21,783 bases of DNA from an uncultured Roseburia sp. (GCA_947070915.1 CAMTDY010000022.1:1-21783), one strand, 5' to 3'; shown: positions 13,331 to 20,811, counted from the stretch's first letter. Translations and numbers: made by a program. Notes: generated by a model not told the origin, from the sequence alone.

Positions 13331-13531
13331 ATGGAGCTGGAAGAGATCATAGAGAAGCTGGAGCAGACCGTGGAACAGATGGAGAGCGAGCCATTGTCCC
13401 TGGAGGAGTCGTATAAGACATTTTCCCAGGGAATGAAACTGGTAGCGCAGGGAAATAAAGCCATCGACAAGGTGGAAAAGAAGATTGAAATTCTGATGAA
13501 GAAGGATATAGACGGTGAAGAAGATGAATGA
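13331..13531 (+). CDS. xseB: Exodeoxyribonuclease VII small subunit
   Basis: This 66-aa, highly charged helical protein has the XseB pattern LEEIIEKLEQTVEQMESEPLSLEESYKTFSQGMKL followed by a second helix rich in Lys. It is the usual size and directly follows xseA. It binds the XseA coiled coil to make exonuclease VII. Its last bases overlap the ispA start by 8 bp (ATG 13524), so the genes are coupled. Confidence 0.94.
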   Translation: MELEEIIEKLEQTVEQMESEPLSLEESYKTFSQGMKLVAQGNKAIDKVEKKIEILMKKDIDGEEDE

Positions 13532-14414
13532 TTTTGAGAAAAGCATGGCAGAGAGGGTGCAGAGAACAGAGCAAATCCTGGACCGTTACCTGCCGGCAGA
13601 AGAAGGGTATCAGAAAACCATTTTTGAAGCGGTGAATTATAGTGTGAGGGCAGGAGGCAAAAGACTGCGCCCAATCTTAATGCAGGCAGTCTACGAGATG
13701 TGCGGGGGAACTGATCCCGGGGTGATCGAGCCCTTTATGGCGGCATTGGAGATGATCCATACCTATTCGCTGGTGCATGATGATCTTCCTGCGATGGATG
13801 ATGATGATTACCGCCGGGGCAGGCTGACCACCCACAAAAAATTCGGAGAGGATATGGGGATCCTTGCCGGGGATGCTCTTTTAAATTATGCCTACGAGAC
13901 TGCTTTTACGGCATTTGGCAGTGGAAAAGCAGACCGGGTGGCGGAAGCGCTCCGGGTTCTGGGTAGAAAAGCAGGTATGTATGGCATGGTGGGCGGACAG
14001 GTTGTGGATGTAGAGGAAAATGGAAAATTTGTGGACGAAGCCACGCTTCTATTTGTATATGAGACAAAAACATCTGCTTTATTGGAGGCGGCATTTATGA
14101 TCGGCGGTATCCTGGCAGGAGCTGCCCAGGAACAGATCCAGAGCCTGGAGCTGTCAGCGAAAAAGCTTGGCATCGCTTTCCAGATCCAGGATGATATCCT
14201 GGATGTGGTGGGGGATGAAGAGAAGTTAGGAAAGCCGGTTCATTCCGATGAGCGCAATGAAAAATCCACCTTTGCGGCGCTCTATGGCATCGAGAGATCC
14301 TCAGAGAAGGTTAAAGAATATACGGCAGAGGCACTGGAGATACTGGCATCCTTTCCTGGGGACAAAGTTTTTCTGGAGGAATGCATGGGCTGGCTGACAA
14401 AACGGGATAAATAA
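13524..14414 (+). CDS. ispA: Polyprenyl (farnesyl/geranylgeranyl) diphosphate synthase
   Basis: This prenyltransferase joins isopentenyl and dimethylallyl diphosphate to farnesyl diphosphate (or geranylgeranyl diphosphate; chain length is not fixed by what I can see). The 296-aa helical protein has GGKRLRP at 44-50, the first Asp-rich motif DDLPAMDDDD at 86-95 followed by RRGR, GMVGGQVVDV at about 154-163 and the second Asp-rich motif QIQDDILD at 220-227. ATG 13524 overlaps xseB; the alternative GTG 13515 adds MKK. Neighbour dxs makes the precursor pathway first step, so the two genes form a small isoprenoid unit. Confidence 0.93.
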   Translation: MNDFEKSMAERVQRTEQILDRYLPAEEGYQKTIFEAVNYSVRAGGKRLRPILMQAVYEMCGGTDPGVIEPFMAALEMIHTYSLVHDDLPAMDDDDYRRGRLTTHKKFGEDMGILAGDALLNYAYETAFTAFGSGKADRVAEALRVLGRKAGMYGMVGGQVVDVEENGKFVDEATLLFVYETKTSALLEAAFMIGGILAGAAQEQIQSLELSAKKLGIAFQIQDDILDVVGDEEKLGKPVHSDERNEKSTFAALYGIERSSEKVKEYTAEALEILASFPGDKVFLEECMGWLTKRDK

Positions 14415-14415
14415 T

Positions 14416-16374
14416 ATGGAAAAGGTGAAAACAGTGGGCACTTTACTGAAAACGATCGAAAAAGAAAACGATATAAAAAATATTGCGCCGGAGGATTACC
14501 GCAGGCTTGCCAAGGAGATCCGTGTCCGTCTGGTGAAGAGCATCAGCCGTACCGGGGGGCATCTGGCGTCGAACCTGGGGGCGGTGGAGCTGACGATGGC
14601 GCTGCATCTGTTCCTTGAATTTCCGAAGGACAAGCTGATCTGGGATGTGGGGCACCAGGCCTATGTGCACAAACTTCTTACTGGAAGGAATAAAGCATTT
14701 GGCACCCTGCGGAAGCTGGATGGGATCAGCGGTTTTCCCAAAGTAAGTGAAAACCCTGCGGATACCTTTAACACCGGACACAGTTCCACCTCCCTGTCCC
14801 TGGCTCTGGGTATGGCGAAGGCGAGAGACATTCGGGGCGGGGATGAAAAGGTGGTGGCGGTGATCGGGGACGGCGCCCTGTCCGGCGGTATGGCCTTCGA
14901 GGCGCTGAACAATGCGGAACCGCTCAAATCCAACATGATCATTGTGCTCAATGATAATAAAATGTCTATTTCAAAAAATGTGGGCGGGATGTCGAATTAT
15001 CTCGGTAAAATGCGTACCAACCAGAAATATAATAATCTCAAGATAAATATTGAAGAGCGGCTGGACCGGATCCCCAATGTGGGAACTTCCATGGCGGAAA
15101 CTATTAAGAACGCCAAGAATTCCCTGAAACATCTCCTGGTGCCGGGAATGCTGTTTGAGGAGATGGGGATCATTTATGTGGGGCCCATTGACGGGCATAA
15201 TATAAAGGATATGCTGGAGGCATTCCGGGCGGCGGCGCGGATCAAAAACCGGCCGGTGCTGGTGCATGTGGTGACCAAAAAAGGAAAGGGCTATCTCCCT
15301 GCGGAGAACAATCCGTCTGCCTTCCACGGAGTGGGATGTTTTCTGCCAAAGACTGGAGAGATCGAGGAGACCGGCGGAAGAACTTACACCGATGTATTTG
15401 GGGACTGGATGGTAAAAAAAGGAGAGGAATGTCCGGAACTTGTGTCGATATGCGCTGCCATGCCCGATGGAACCGGGGTAAAAGAATTCGGAGAGAAGTA
15501 TCCGGAACGGTTTTTTGATGTGGGAATCGCGGAGGAACACGCGGTGACGTTTGCCGCTGGACTGGTGTCAGGCGGGCTGCGTCCGGTGGTATCCATCTAT
15601 TCTACATTTTTACAAAGAGCCTATGACCAGCTGATCCATGATATCTGTCTCAATGAGCTGCCGGTGATCTTTGCGGTGGACCGCAGCGGGATCGTGGGGC
15701 GGGACGGCGATACCCATCAGGGGATTTTCGATATTTCTTATCTCACCTCGATCCCTAACATGACAGTGCTTTCCCCGATGGATGGCAGAGAGCTGGAGCA
15801 GTGCCTGGATTTTGCCTATGAACAGGATGGTCCCGTGGCGGTGCGGTATCCGAGAGGGGATATTTATGAAGAGAGAAGAGAAGAAATCATCTGTGAGAAG
15901 CCCTGGGAACCAGGACGTGCCCGGATTCTGATGGAGCGGGGAAGGCTGCTGGAAGAAAATGAAAAGGCAGATCCAGGGAAGATCAAAGGGGATGCAGTGC
16001 TTTTTGCGGTAGGAAATATGACGGAGACGGCGCTGGATGCCGGGCGGCTGCTGCGGGAAAAGAACATTCAATGTACTGTGGTAAATATGAGATTTGTAAA
16101 ACCATTTGATAAGGAATTGATGCTGGCGTTGGTGCACTCCCACAGAATGGTGGTCACACTGGAGGATAATGTGAAAAATGGCGGCTTTGGCCAGCAGGCA
16201 GAGTCACTTTTTATGGACAAAGGATGTGTGCCGGAGATCTTTCTGAATTGTTCCATTGACGATTGTTTCGTGGAGCACGGAGCACCGGAAGAACTGTATG
16301 AAAGGCTGGGAATGGATGCGGGAAGCGTCGCAAAGAAGATAGAAAAAATGCTTGTACAACGAAAAAACGCGTAA
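14416..16374 (+). CDS. dxs: 1-deoxy-D-xylulose-5-phosphate synthase
   Basis: Dxs condenses pyruvate and glyceraldehyde-3-phosphate to DXP with thiamine diphosphate, the entry step of the MEP isoprenoid pathway (and a thiamine/pyridoxal precursor). The 652-aa protein shows GGHLASNLG at 47-55, GHQAYVHKLLTGR at 79-91, the ThDP motif GDGALSGG at 151-158 with NDNKMSISKNVGG following, the catalytic Glu in DVGIAEEHAVTFAAG (about 368-382), and DRSGIVGRDGDTHQG at 422-436. It starts two bases after the ispA stop codon. A modest insertion near residue 500-515 (LLEENEKADPGKIKG) makes it slightly longer than usual. Confidence 0.97.
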   Translation: MEKVKTVGTLLKTIEKENDIKNIAPEDYRRLAKEIRVRLVKSISRTGGHLASNLGAVELTMALHLFLEFPKDKLIWDVGHQAYVHKLLTGRNKAFGTLRKLDGISGFPKVSENPADTFNTGHSSTSLSLALGMAKARDIRGGDEKVVAVIGDGALSGGMAFEALNNAEPLKSNMIIVLNDNKMSISKNVGGMSNYLGKMRTNQKYNNLKINIEERLDRIPNVGTSMAETIKNAKNSLKHLLVPGMLFEEMGIIYVGPIDGHNIKDMLEAFRAAARIKNRPVLVHVVTKKGKGYLPAENNPSAFHGVGCFLPKTGEIEETGGRTYTDVFGDWMVKKGEECPELVSICAAMPDGTGVKEFGEKYPERFFDVGIAEEHAVTFAAGLVSGGLRPVVSIYSTFLQRAYDQLIHDICLNELPVIFAVDRSGIVGRDGDTHQGIFDISYLTSIPNMTVLSPMDGRELEQCLDFAYEQDGPVAVRYPRGDIYEERREEIICEKPWEPGRARILMERGRLLEENEKADPGKIKGDAVLFAVGNMTETALDAGRLLREKNIQCTVVNMRFVKPFDKELMLALVHSHRMVVTLEDNVKNGGFGQQAESLFMDKGCVPEIFLNCSIDDCFVEHGAPEELYERLGMDAGSVAKKIEKMLVQRKNA

Positions 16375-16398
16375 TGTCTGCGTGAATGGAGAATAAAG

Positions 16399-17232
16399 AT
16401 GAAAGAGAGACTGGATGTACTACTGGTGAACCGTGGTCTGGCAGAATCCAGAGAAAAAGCAAAAGCGGTGATCATGACAGGAAATGTCTTTGTGAACGAC
16501 CAGCGGGAGGACAAAGCAGGGCAGAAGTTTCCAGAAGAGGTATACATCGAAATCCGGGGGAAAAAGTTAAAATTTGTAAGCCGCGGCGGCTACAAGCTGG
16601 ACAAGGCGATAGCGGTATTTCCGATCGAATTAAAGAACCGGATCTGCATGGATGTAGGGTCTTCCACGGGAGGATTTACGGACTGCATGCTTCAGAACGG
16701 GGCGGCTTTTGTCTATGCGGTGGACGTGGGAACCAACCAGCTGGCCTGGAAGCTGCGTCAGGATGAACGGGTGAGATCCATGGAGAAGACGAATATCCGT
16801 TATCTGACGCCGGAGGATATCGGTGAACTGGTAGATTTTGTTTCTATTGATGTGGCATTTATTTCCCTTACCAAGGTGCTGGAACCAGTGAAGGCTTTGA
16901 TGAAGGAAGGGGCTTCGATGGTGTGCCTGATCAAGCCGCAGTTTGAGGCGGGCAGAGAAAAAGTGGGTAAAAAGGGAGTTGTCAGAGATCCCGCTGTGCA
17001 CCGGGAAGTGATCGAGAGCATTGTTTCATACGCCGGGGGCCTGGGATTTGCGATCTGCGGTCTGGATTTTTCTCCGATCCGCGGACCCGAAGGAAATATC
17101 GAATATCTTCTATATATAAAGAAGGAAGACAAAAATTTTGAGGGAATATCCCAGGAACAGGAAGAAGAAATCCGACGGATCGTGGAGGAGGCCCAGGAAC
17201 ATGCGGTAAACCATACTGGGGATTTAGTGTAA
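16399..17232 (+). CDS. tlyA: TlyA family rRNA 2'-O-methyltransferase
   Basis: TlyA-type enzymes methylate ribose of cytidines in 16S and/or 23S rRNA (the family also named hemolysin A). The 277-aa protein has an N-terminal S4 RNA-binding domain (1-65, MKERLDVLLVNRGLAESREKAKAVIM) and an FtsJ-like SAM-binding domain from about 75 with MDVGSSTGGFTDCMLQNGA, the segments YAVDVGTNQL and DVAFISLTKVLEP, and KPQFEAGREKVGKKGVVRD. GGAG about 8 nt upstream of ATG 16399 supports the start. Same order as Firmicutes dxs-tlyA-nadK-argR clusters. Confidence 0.94.
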   Translation: MKERLDVLLVNRGLAESREKAKAVIMTGNVFVNDQREDKAGQKFPEEVYIEIRGKKLKFVSRGGYKLDKAIAVFPIELKNRICMDVGSSTGGFTDCMLQNGAAFVYAVDVGTNQLAWKLRQDERVRSMEKTNIRYLTPEDIGELVDFVSIDVAFISLTKVLEPVKALMKEGASMVCLIKPQFEAGREKVGKKGVVRDPAVHREVIESIVSYAGGLGFAICGLDFSPIRGPEGNIEYLLYIKKEDKNFEGISQEQEEEIRRIVEEAQEHAVNHTGDLV

Positions 17233-17245
17233 TGGAGGTACAATA

Positions 17246-18067
17246 GTGAAAAATTTTTGCCTGATCGTGAATGAAGAGAAGGACACCGGGCGGTCCGTGG
17301 CAAATGTGATAAAAACTTATTTGGAAAAATCCGAATACTGTGTTACAATATTGAGTCATAAGGATGAGTTATGTCTGGACCAGGAGGTGGATATGGCGCT
17401 GGTGCTGGGAGGAGACGGCACGGTGATCCAGGCGGCAAAAAAAATAGCCGGACAGAAAATACCGATCCTGGGAGTGAATCTGGGGACTCTTGGCTTTCTG
17501 ACTGAGGTGGAGAGACCGCGGATGTATCAGGCGCTGGATATGGTGATGTCCGGGCGCTACAGCATCGAGAAGAGAATCATATTATCCGGGATGATCGAGT
17601 CAGGAGGGGAAGAGAGCCTGGCGGTCAATGAGATCATTGTCGGCAAAAAAGATATCGGGAGGATGATCACCACCAGTGTGTGGGTCAACGACGAACTGAT
17701 GGATACCTATGTGGCAGACGGGGTTATCGTCGCCACTCCTACCGGCTCTACTGCCTATAATCTGTCAGCGGGCGGTCCGGTGCTCTCTCCGGATATGGAA
17801 GCGCTGGTGATCACGCCGATCTGTCCCCATTCCCTGAACAAACGGAGCCTTGTCGTCTCATCAGAGGATACGATACGGATTCAGGTGGAGAGGACCAGAG
17901 AATCCTATATGGATGAAGCTTCTGTACGGTGTGACGGGGAAATCCTGTGGAATGCTTCCTCCGGGGATGTGGTTTATATCCGGAAGGCAGAGCAGATGGT
18001 GGATATGGTCTGTCTCGGTGATGTTGGCTTTTATGAGAAAATGAGAAGCAAGCTTAATCGGAAATAG
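17246..18067 (+). CDS. nadK: NAD kinase
   Basis: NAD kinase phosphorylates NAD+ to NADP+ with ATP or polyphosphate. The 273-aa protein has the GGDGT motif at 55-59, GVNLGTLGFLTEVE, AVNEIIVGK, TYVADGVIVATPTGSTAYNLSAGGP with the conserved TPTGSTAYNLSAGG, and SLVVSSEDTIRIQV. The start codon is GTG 17246, seven bases after GGAGGT (17234-17239). It is 13 bp after tlyA and 8 bp before argR. Confidence 0.95.
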   Translation: MKNFCLIVNEEKDTGRSVANVIKTYLEKSEYCVTILSHKDELCLDQEVDMALVLGGDGTVIQAAKKIAGQKIPILGVNLGTLGFLTEVERPRMYQALDMVMSGRYSIEKRIILSGMIESGGEESLAVNEIIVGKKDIGRMITTSVWVNDELMDTYVADGVIVATPTGSTAYNLSAGGPVLSPDMEALVITPICPHSLNKRSLVVSSEDTIRIQVERTRESYMDEASVRCDGEILWNASSGDVVYIRKAEQMVDMVCLGDVGFYEKMRSKLNRK

Positions 18068-18075
18068 GTGTTAAG

Positions 18076-18552
18076 ATGAAGAAACAAAGACAGGAAAAGA
18101 TCATTGAGATCATTCATGAACATGAGGTGGAGACCCAGGAAGATCTGGCGCGCTTTCTAAATGAAGCGGGATATTCGGTAACCCAGGCGACGGTGTCCAG
18201 GGATATCCGGGAGATGTCTCTGATCAAGGTGCCAGGGATCCGGGTGAAACAGCGCTATACCGTGTCTACTGAGGGCGGCGGTGGTGGCAGCAGTGGTTTT
18301 GGCAGACAGTATACTGGTGTGCTGCAGGATGGTGTGGTATCCATGGAACAGGCAGGTAACCTGCTGGTGATAAAAACCGTCAGCGGGATGGCGATGGCAG
18401 TGGCAGCAGCCATCGACGCCGTAAAGCTGGAGGGTATCGTCGGTTCCATCGCTGGAGATGATACGATCCTCTGTGCGGTAAAGACAGAAGAACAGGTGTC
18501 ATCTGTTATGGAGAGTATGCAGGCCCTGATCCATTCCATGACAGAGGGATAA
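18076..18552 (+). CDS. argR: Arginine repressor ArgR
   Basis: ArgR is the arginine-dependent hexameric repressor/activator of arginine metabolism genes. The 158-aa protein has an N-terminal winged helix (about 1-68) with TQEDLARFLNEAGYSVTQATVSRDIREMSLIKV and a C-terminal arginine-binding domain (about 82-158) with NLLVIKTVSGMAMAVAAAID and IVGSIAGDDTILCAV, containing the conserved GDDTIL. The linker holds an unusual Gly/Ser run (EGGGGGSSGFG, about 67-77). TAGGTG precedes ATG 18076 by 5 nt. In related genomes recN usually follows; here it does not. Confidence 0.94.
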   Translation: MKKQRQEKIIEIIHEHEVETQEDLARFLNEAGYSVTQATVSRDIREMSLIKVPGIRVKQRYTVSTEGGGGGSSGFGRQYTGVLQDGVVSMEQAGNLLVIKTVSGMAMAVAAAIDAVKLEGIVGSIAGDDTILCAVKTEEQVSSVMESMQALIHSMTEG

Positions 18553-18622
18553 ACGTCTGCTGAAAAAATAAAATAATCAGGCAGTGGTGAGCAAAATTTG
18601 CCATGCAGAAAAGAGGGAAAAA

Positions 18623-19351
18623 ATGTCAGGACATTCTAAATTTGCAAATATCAAGCATAAAAAAGAAAAAAATGATGCGAAAAAGGGAAAGATATTTACT
18701 GTGATCGGCCGTGAGATCGCTGTGGCGGTAAAGGAAGGCGGCCCAGATCCAAATAACAACAGCAAGCTCCGCGATGTGATCGCAAAGGCAAAAGCAAATA
18801 ATATGCCGAATGATACCATCGACCGGGGGATCAAAAAAGCAGCTGGCAATGTGGACGCGGTGAATTATGTAAATATTACATATGAAGGATACGGTCCCAA
18901 TGGTACAGCGATCATCGTAGAGGCATTGACAGATAATAAGAACCGTACTGCTTCCAACGTGCGAAATGCTTTTACAAAAGGAAACGGAAACGTGGGTACG
19001 ACAGGCTGTGTGTCTTATATGTTTGATACAAAGGGACAGATCATCATTGATAAAGAAGAATATGAAACCGATGCCGATGAATTTATGATGTTGGCACTGG
19101 ATGCGGGAGCAGAGGATTTTAGTGAAGAAGAAGACAGCTACGAGATCCTGACGGCACCGGATGATTTCAGCCAGGTGCGTGAGGCGCTGGAAAAAGAAGG
19201 AGTGCCGATGGCACAGGCAGAAGTCACAATGATTCCACAGACTTATGTGGAGCTGACAGACGAAGAAGATAAAAAAATGTTTAACCGTATTATGGATCTT
19301 CTGGACGAAGACGATGATGTCCAGGCAGTATACCACAACGTAGACGAATAA
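18623..19351 (+). CDS. yebC: YebC/PmpR family protein
   Basis: This 242-aa protein is a YebC family member (MSGHSKFANIKHKKEKNDAKKGKIF at the N-terminus, GGPDPNNNSKLRDVIAKAKANNMPNDTIDRGIKKA, YEGYGPNGTAIIVEALTDNKNRTASNVRNAFTKGNG, and an acidic C-terminus LLDEDDDVQAVYHNV). Family members act as transcription regulators or, per recent work, ribosome-associated factors relieving stalling at difficult motifs. GAGGG (18612-18616) is 6 nt before ATG 18623; the longer frame to 18584 adds unrelated residues. The large palindrome 19373-19503 starts 21 bp after the stop. Confidence 0.95.
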   Translation: MSGHSKFANIKHKKEKNDAKKGKIFTVIGREIAVAVKEGGPDPNNNSKLRDVIAKAKANNMPNDTIDRGIKKAAGNVDAVNYVNITYEGYGPNGTAIIVEALTDNKNRTASNVRNAFTKGNGNVGTTGCVSYMFDTKGQIIIDKEEYETDADEFMMLALDAGAEDFSEEEDSYEILTAPDDFSQVREALEKEGVPMAQAEVTMIPQTYVELTDEEDKKMFNRIMDLLDEDDDVQAVYHNVDE

Positions 19352-19372
19352 ACTGTGAGTGCGGCGGGCAAA

Positions 19373-19503
19373 TTATAATGAAAACACCAGCATGCACCGA
19401 AGGTGTTCCATGAGAGCCACGACACTGTGCAAGCTCGCTTGCAAACAGTGTCGTGGCTCTCATGGAAAAGATTGCGAAGCAAATGCTGGTGTTTTCATTA
19501 TAA
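19373..19503. repeat. Nested inverted-repeat element able to form a four-way cruciform
   Basis: The outer arms 19373-19393 and 19483-19503 are a perfect 21-bp inverted repeat. Inside sit, in order: a small hairpin CACC-GAA-GGTG (19395-19405); a perfect 23-bp inverted repeat 19406-19428 / 19445-19467 whose 16-nt loop itself folds as GCAAGC-TC-GCTTGC (19429-19442); the spacer AAGA; and a second small hairpin TTGC-GAA-GCAA (19472-19482) abutting the outer arm. A single strand therefore folds almost completely into a stem with three arms, and duplex DNA can extrude a cruciform. It does not encode a plausible protein and lacks a terminator-style U-run. It resembles a MITE or REP-type mobile repeat; no transposase lies nearby and no clear target duplication is visible. 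Confidence 0.9.
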
Positions 19504-19536
19504 AAAAGAACGACATAAGAGCGGTAAACGATATGA

Positions 19537-19595
19537 GTACCCTATGGAAGAGCGTTGCCGCCGCTTGCGTGCGGCAACGCTCTTCCATAGGGTAC
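19537..19595. repeat. Perfect 25-bp inverted repeat with a 9-nt loop
   Basis: Arms 19537-19561 and 19571-19595 are perfect reverse complements (GTACCCTATGG...CCATAGGGTAC). The loop CGCTTGCGT can add three more base pairs (CGC-TT-GCG) with one bulge. A GCTTGC core also sits in the loop of the neighbouring element, suggesting the same class of repeat. Confidence 0.9.
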
Positions 19596-19642
19596 GAATA
19601 GACGAAGCAGCTGCGGAGCCTGTGAATCGAGCTGATCAAGGG

Positions 19643-19690
19643 GCCGCCGCTTGCGGTGAGCAACGCTCTTCCATAGGGTACGAATAGACG
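19643..19690 (+). repeat. Partial third copy (right arm and loop only)
   Basis: Positions 19660-19690 repeat 19574-19604 exactly over 31 bp, including GAATAGACG outside the palindrome, and 19643-19655 repeats 19557-19569 (GCCGCCGCTTGCG). The left arm of this copy is missing, so it looks like an incomplete duplication 86 bp downstream. A possible -10 (TATTAT, 19692-19697) for recU lies just after it. Confidence 0.8.
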
Positions 19691-19759
19691 GTATTATGGC
19701 GGGAGCTGTGGAACTGCCCGCAGTGGTACACGTGAGAGACAGCGGAGAAGAAGGTAATT

Positions 19760-20293
19760 ATGGCGACATGGAATTCCAGAGGTCTGCGGGGATCCTTTTT
19801 AGAAGAACTCATCAACCTCACAAATGAAAAATACAGAAACCAAAAGCTGGCGCTGATCCAAAAAGTGCCAACCCCGATCAAACCCATTCATATTGATGAG
19901 AGCACAAGACATATCACGCTGGCGTATTTTGAACAAAAAAGTACAGTGGACTATATCGGTGTCGTGCAGGGAATACCCGTCTGCTTTGATGCCAAAGAGT
20001 GTGCGGAGGATCGCTTTCCCCTCGCCAATATCCATGAGCATCAGATGAAGTTTATGGAGGAATTTGAGGCACAGGAGGGAATCGCTTTTTTACTTATTTA
20101 TTTTAAAAACCGGGATTGTTTTACCTATCTTCCTTTTACATATTTAAAAACTTTCTGGGAACGGATGGAAATGGGAGGGAAAAAAAGCTTTGGATTTGAT
20201 GAGCTGAATCCGGCCTATGAAATATCTACATACTCTGGAACCTTTGTTCATTATCTTGAAAAAATTCAAATGGATCTGGAGGAGAGACAGTAG
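19760..20293 (+). CDS. recU: Holliday junction resolvase RecU
   Basis: RecU resolves four-way DNA junctions in recombination and chromosome segregation in Firmicutes. The 177-aa protein starts MATWNSRGLRGSFLEELINLTNEKY and contains ALIQKVPTPIKPI, YFEQKSTVDYIGVVQGIPVCFDAKEC with the PD-(D/E)xK-type catalytic residues (Asp64, Asp77, Lys79), FPLANIHEHQMKFM, and GGKKSFGFDEL. Length is slightly below Bacillus RecU (about 200 aa), which has a longer N-terminal tail. AAGGTAA sits about 4-8 nt before ATG 19760. Its usual partner ponA (PBP1) is not adjacent. Its upstream region is the palindrome cluster, its downstream region the 160-bp tandem repeat. Confidence 0.95.
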   Translation: MATWNSRGLRGSFLEELINLTNEKYRNQKLALIQKVPTPIKPIHIDESTRHITLAYFEQKSTVDYIGVVQGIPVCFDAKECAEDRFPLANIHEHQMKFMEEFEAQEGIAFLLIYFKNRDCFTYLPFTYLKTFWERMEMGGKKSFGFDELNPAYEISTYSGTFVHYLEKIQMDLEERQ

Positions 20294-20311
20294 CTGTCAC
20301 GAAGCATGACG

Positions 20312-20472
20312 GGTCGCTGTCACGCCAATCTATGAAAGCCGGTTGCTCCGTGCTGGCGCACTCCCGCACCCGCCGCCGGAATTCGTACTAACGGGCTGCC
20401 GCCCTGCGTACTCATTCCGTCTTGCCCGTCCAATGCCCATGTGTCTGTGCGTGTAAACATGCTCATCCACAT
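20312..20472. repeat. Approximately 160-bp tandem repeat, copy 1
   Basis: Copy 1 of a direct repeat that recurs with a 161-bp offset. A 40-bp block at 20329-20368 is identical to 20490-20529; flanking shared pieces include GGTCGCTGTC, GGAATTCG, CTCATTCCGT and TGTAAACATG. It is noncoding on inspection and GC-rich compared with the flanks. Confidence 0.85.
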
Positions 20473-20631
20473 GGTCGCTGTCCGGCCTGTCTATGAAAGC
20501 CGGTTGCTCCGTGCTGGCGCACTCCCGCAACCGCTGCCGGAATTCGCAATCCAGGCATTCGCCTTCCTTGCTCATTCCGTCGGTGCGCCAAATGTCCGAG
20601 GCTGCTGTCATGTAAACATGACGCATCCTCG
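20473..20631. repeat. Approximately 160-bp tandem repeat, copy 2
   Basis: Copy 2 of the repeat. In this copy CGGTTGC and GCAACCG flank an inner GTGC-TGGC-GCAC, making a two-tier hairpin at about 20500-20533; copy 1 has CCC in place of ACC and cannot close the outer 7 bp. It ends near CATGTAAACATG (20609-20620). The minus strand carries a 98-codon open frame across both copies, which I consider a by-product of the repeat. Confidence 0.85.
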
Positions 20632-20811
20632 TCCGCTTGGCTTTACTTTCATAGAAAAAACTTCCAGAATTAAAAAAACCTTCGTGGGTACAATAGTATC
20701 AGATAACCGAGTGGCTTAAACATGAAATGTTTCGGTAACGGAATGTTTCATAAAAAAAGACATTCCGTTATCTCTCAAGATAAATACTAAAATATACGGA
20801 GGTGAATGATC
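20632..20811 (+). promoter_or_regulatory. Hairpin-rich leader of the SASP gene
   Basis: Three hairpins are visible: AAACAT-GAA-ATGTTT (20718-20732); TAACGGAATGT / ACATTCCGTTA, 11 bp with a 13-nt A-rich loop (20736-20770); and TTATCT-CTCA-AGATAA (20768-20783), which overlaps the end of the second and so competes with it. A forespore sigma-G or sigma-F promoter is expected for an SASP gene, but no site with both boxes at good spacing could be fixed by eye. Confidence 0.5.

Noticed and set aside
19373..19503. Retron or group II intron remnant
   Set aside because: Nested inverted repeats are reminiscent of a retron RNA, but no reverse transcriptase gene or domain V-like sequence is present in the window.
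19359..19687. 80-94 codon ORFs running through the palindromes, both strands
   Set aside because: The translations are the same palindromic repeats read in frame; no ribosome site or protein-like composition.
19669..19697. Possible recU promoter (TTCCAT, 17 bp, TATTAT)
   Set aside because: The -10 and spacing fit, but the -35 matches only two of six positions, so it is mentioned only as a possibility.
20330..20626. 98-codon minus-strand ORF
   Set aside because: It consists of the tandem 160-bp repeat read backwards, with no ribosome site.
19373..20631. CRISPR array
   Set aside because: The repeats are palindromic or about 160 bp long, too few, and not separated by regular unique spacers; no cas genes are present.
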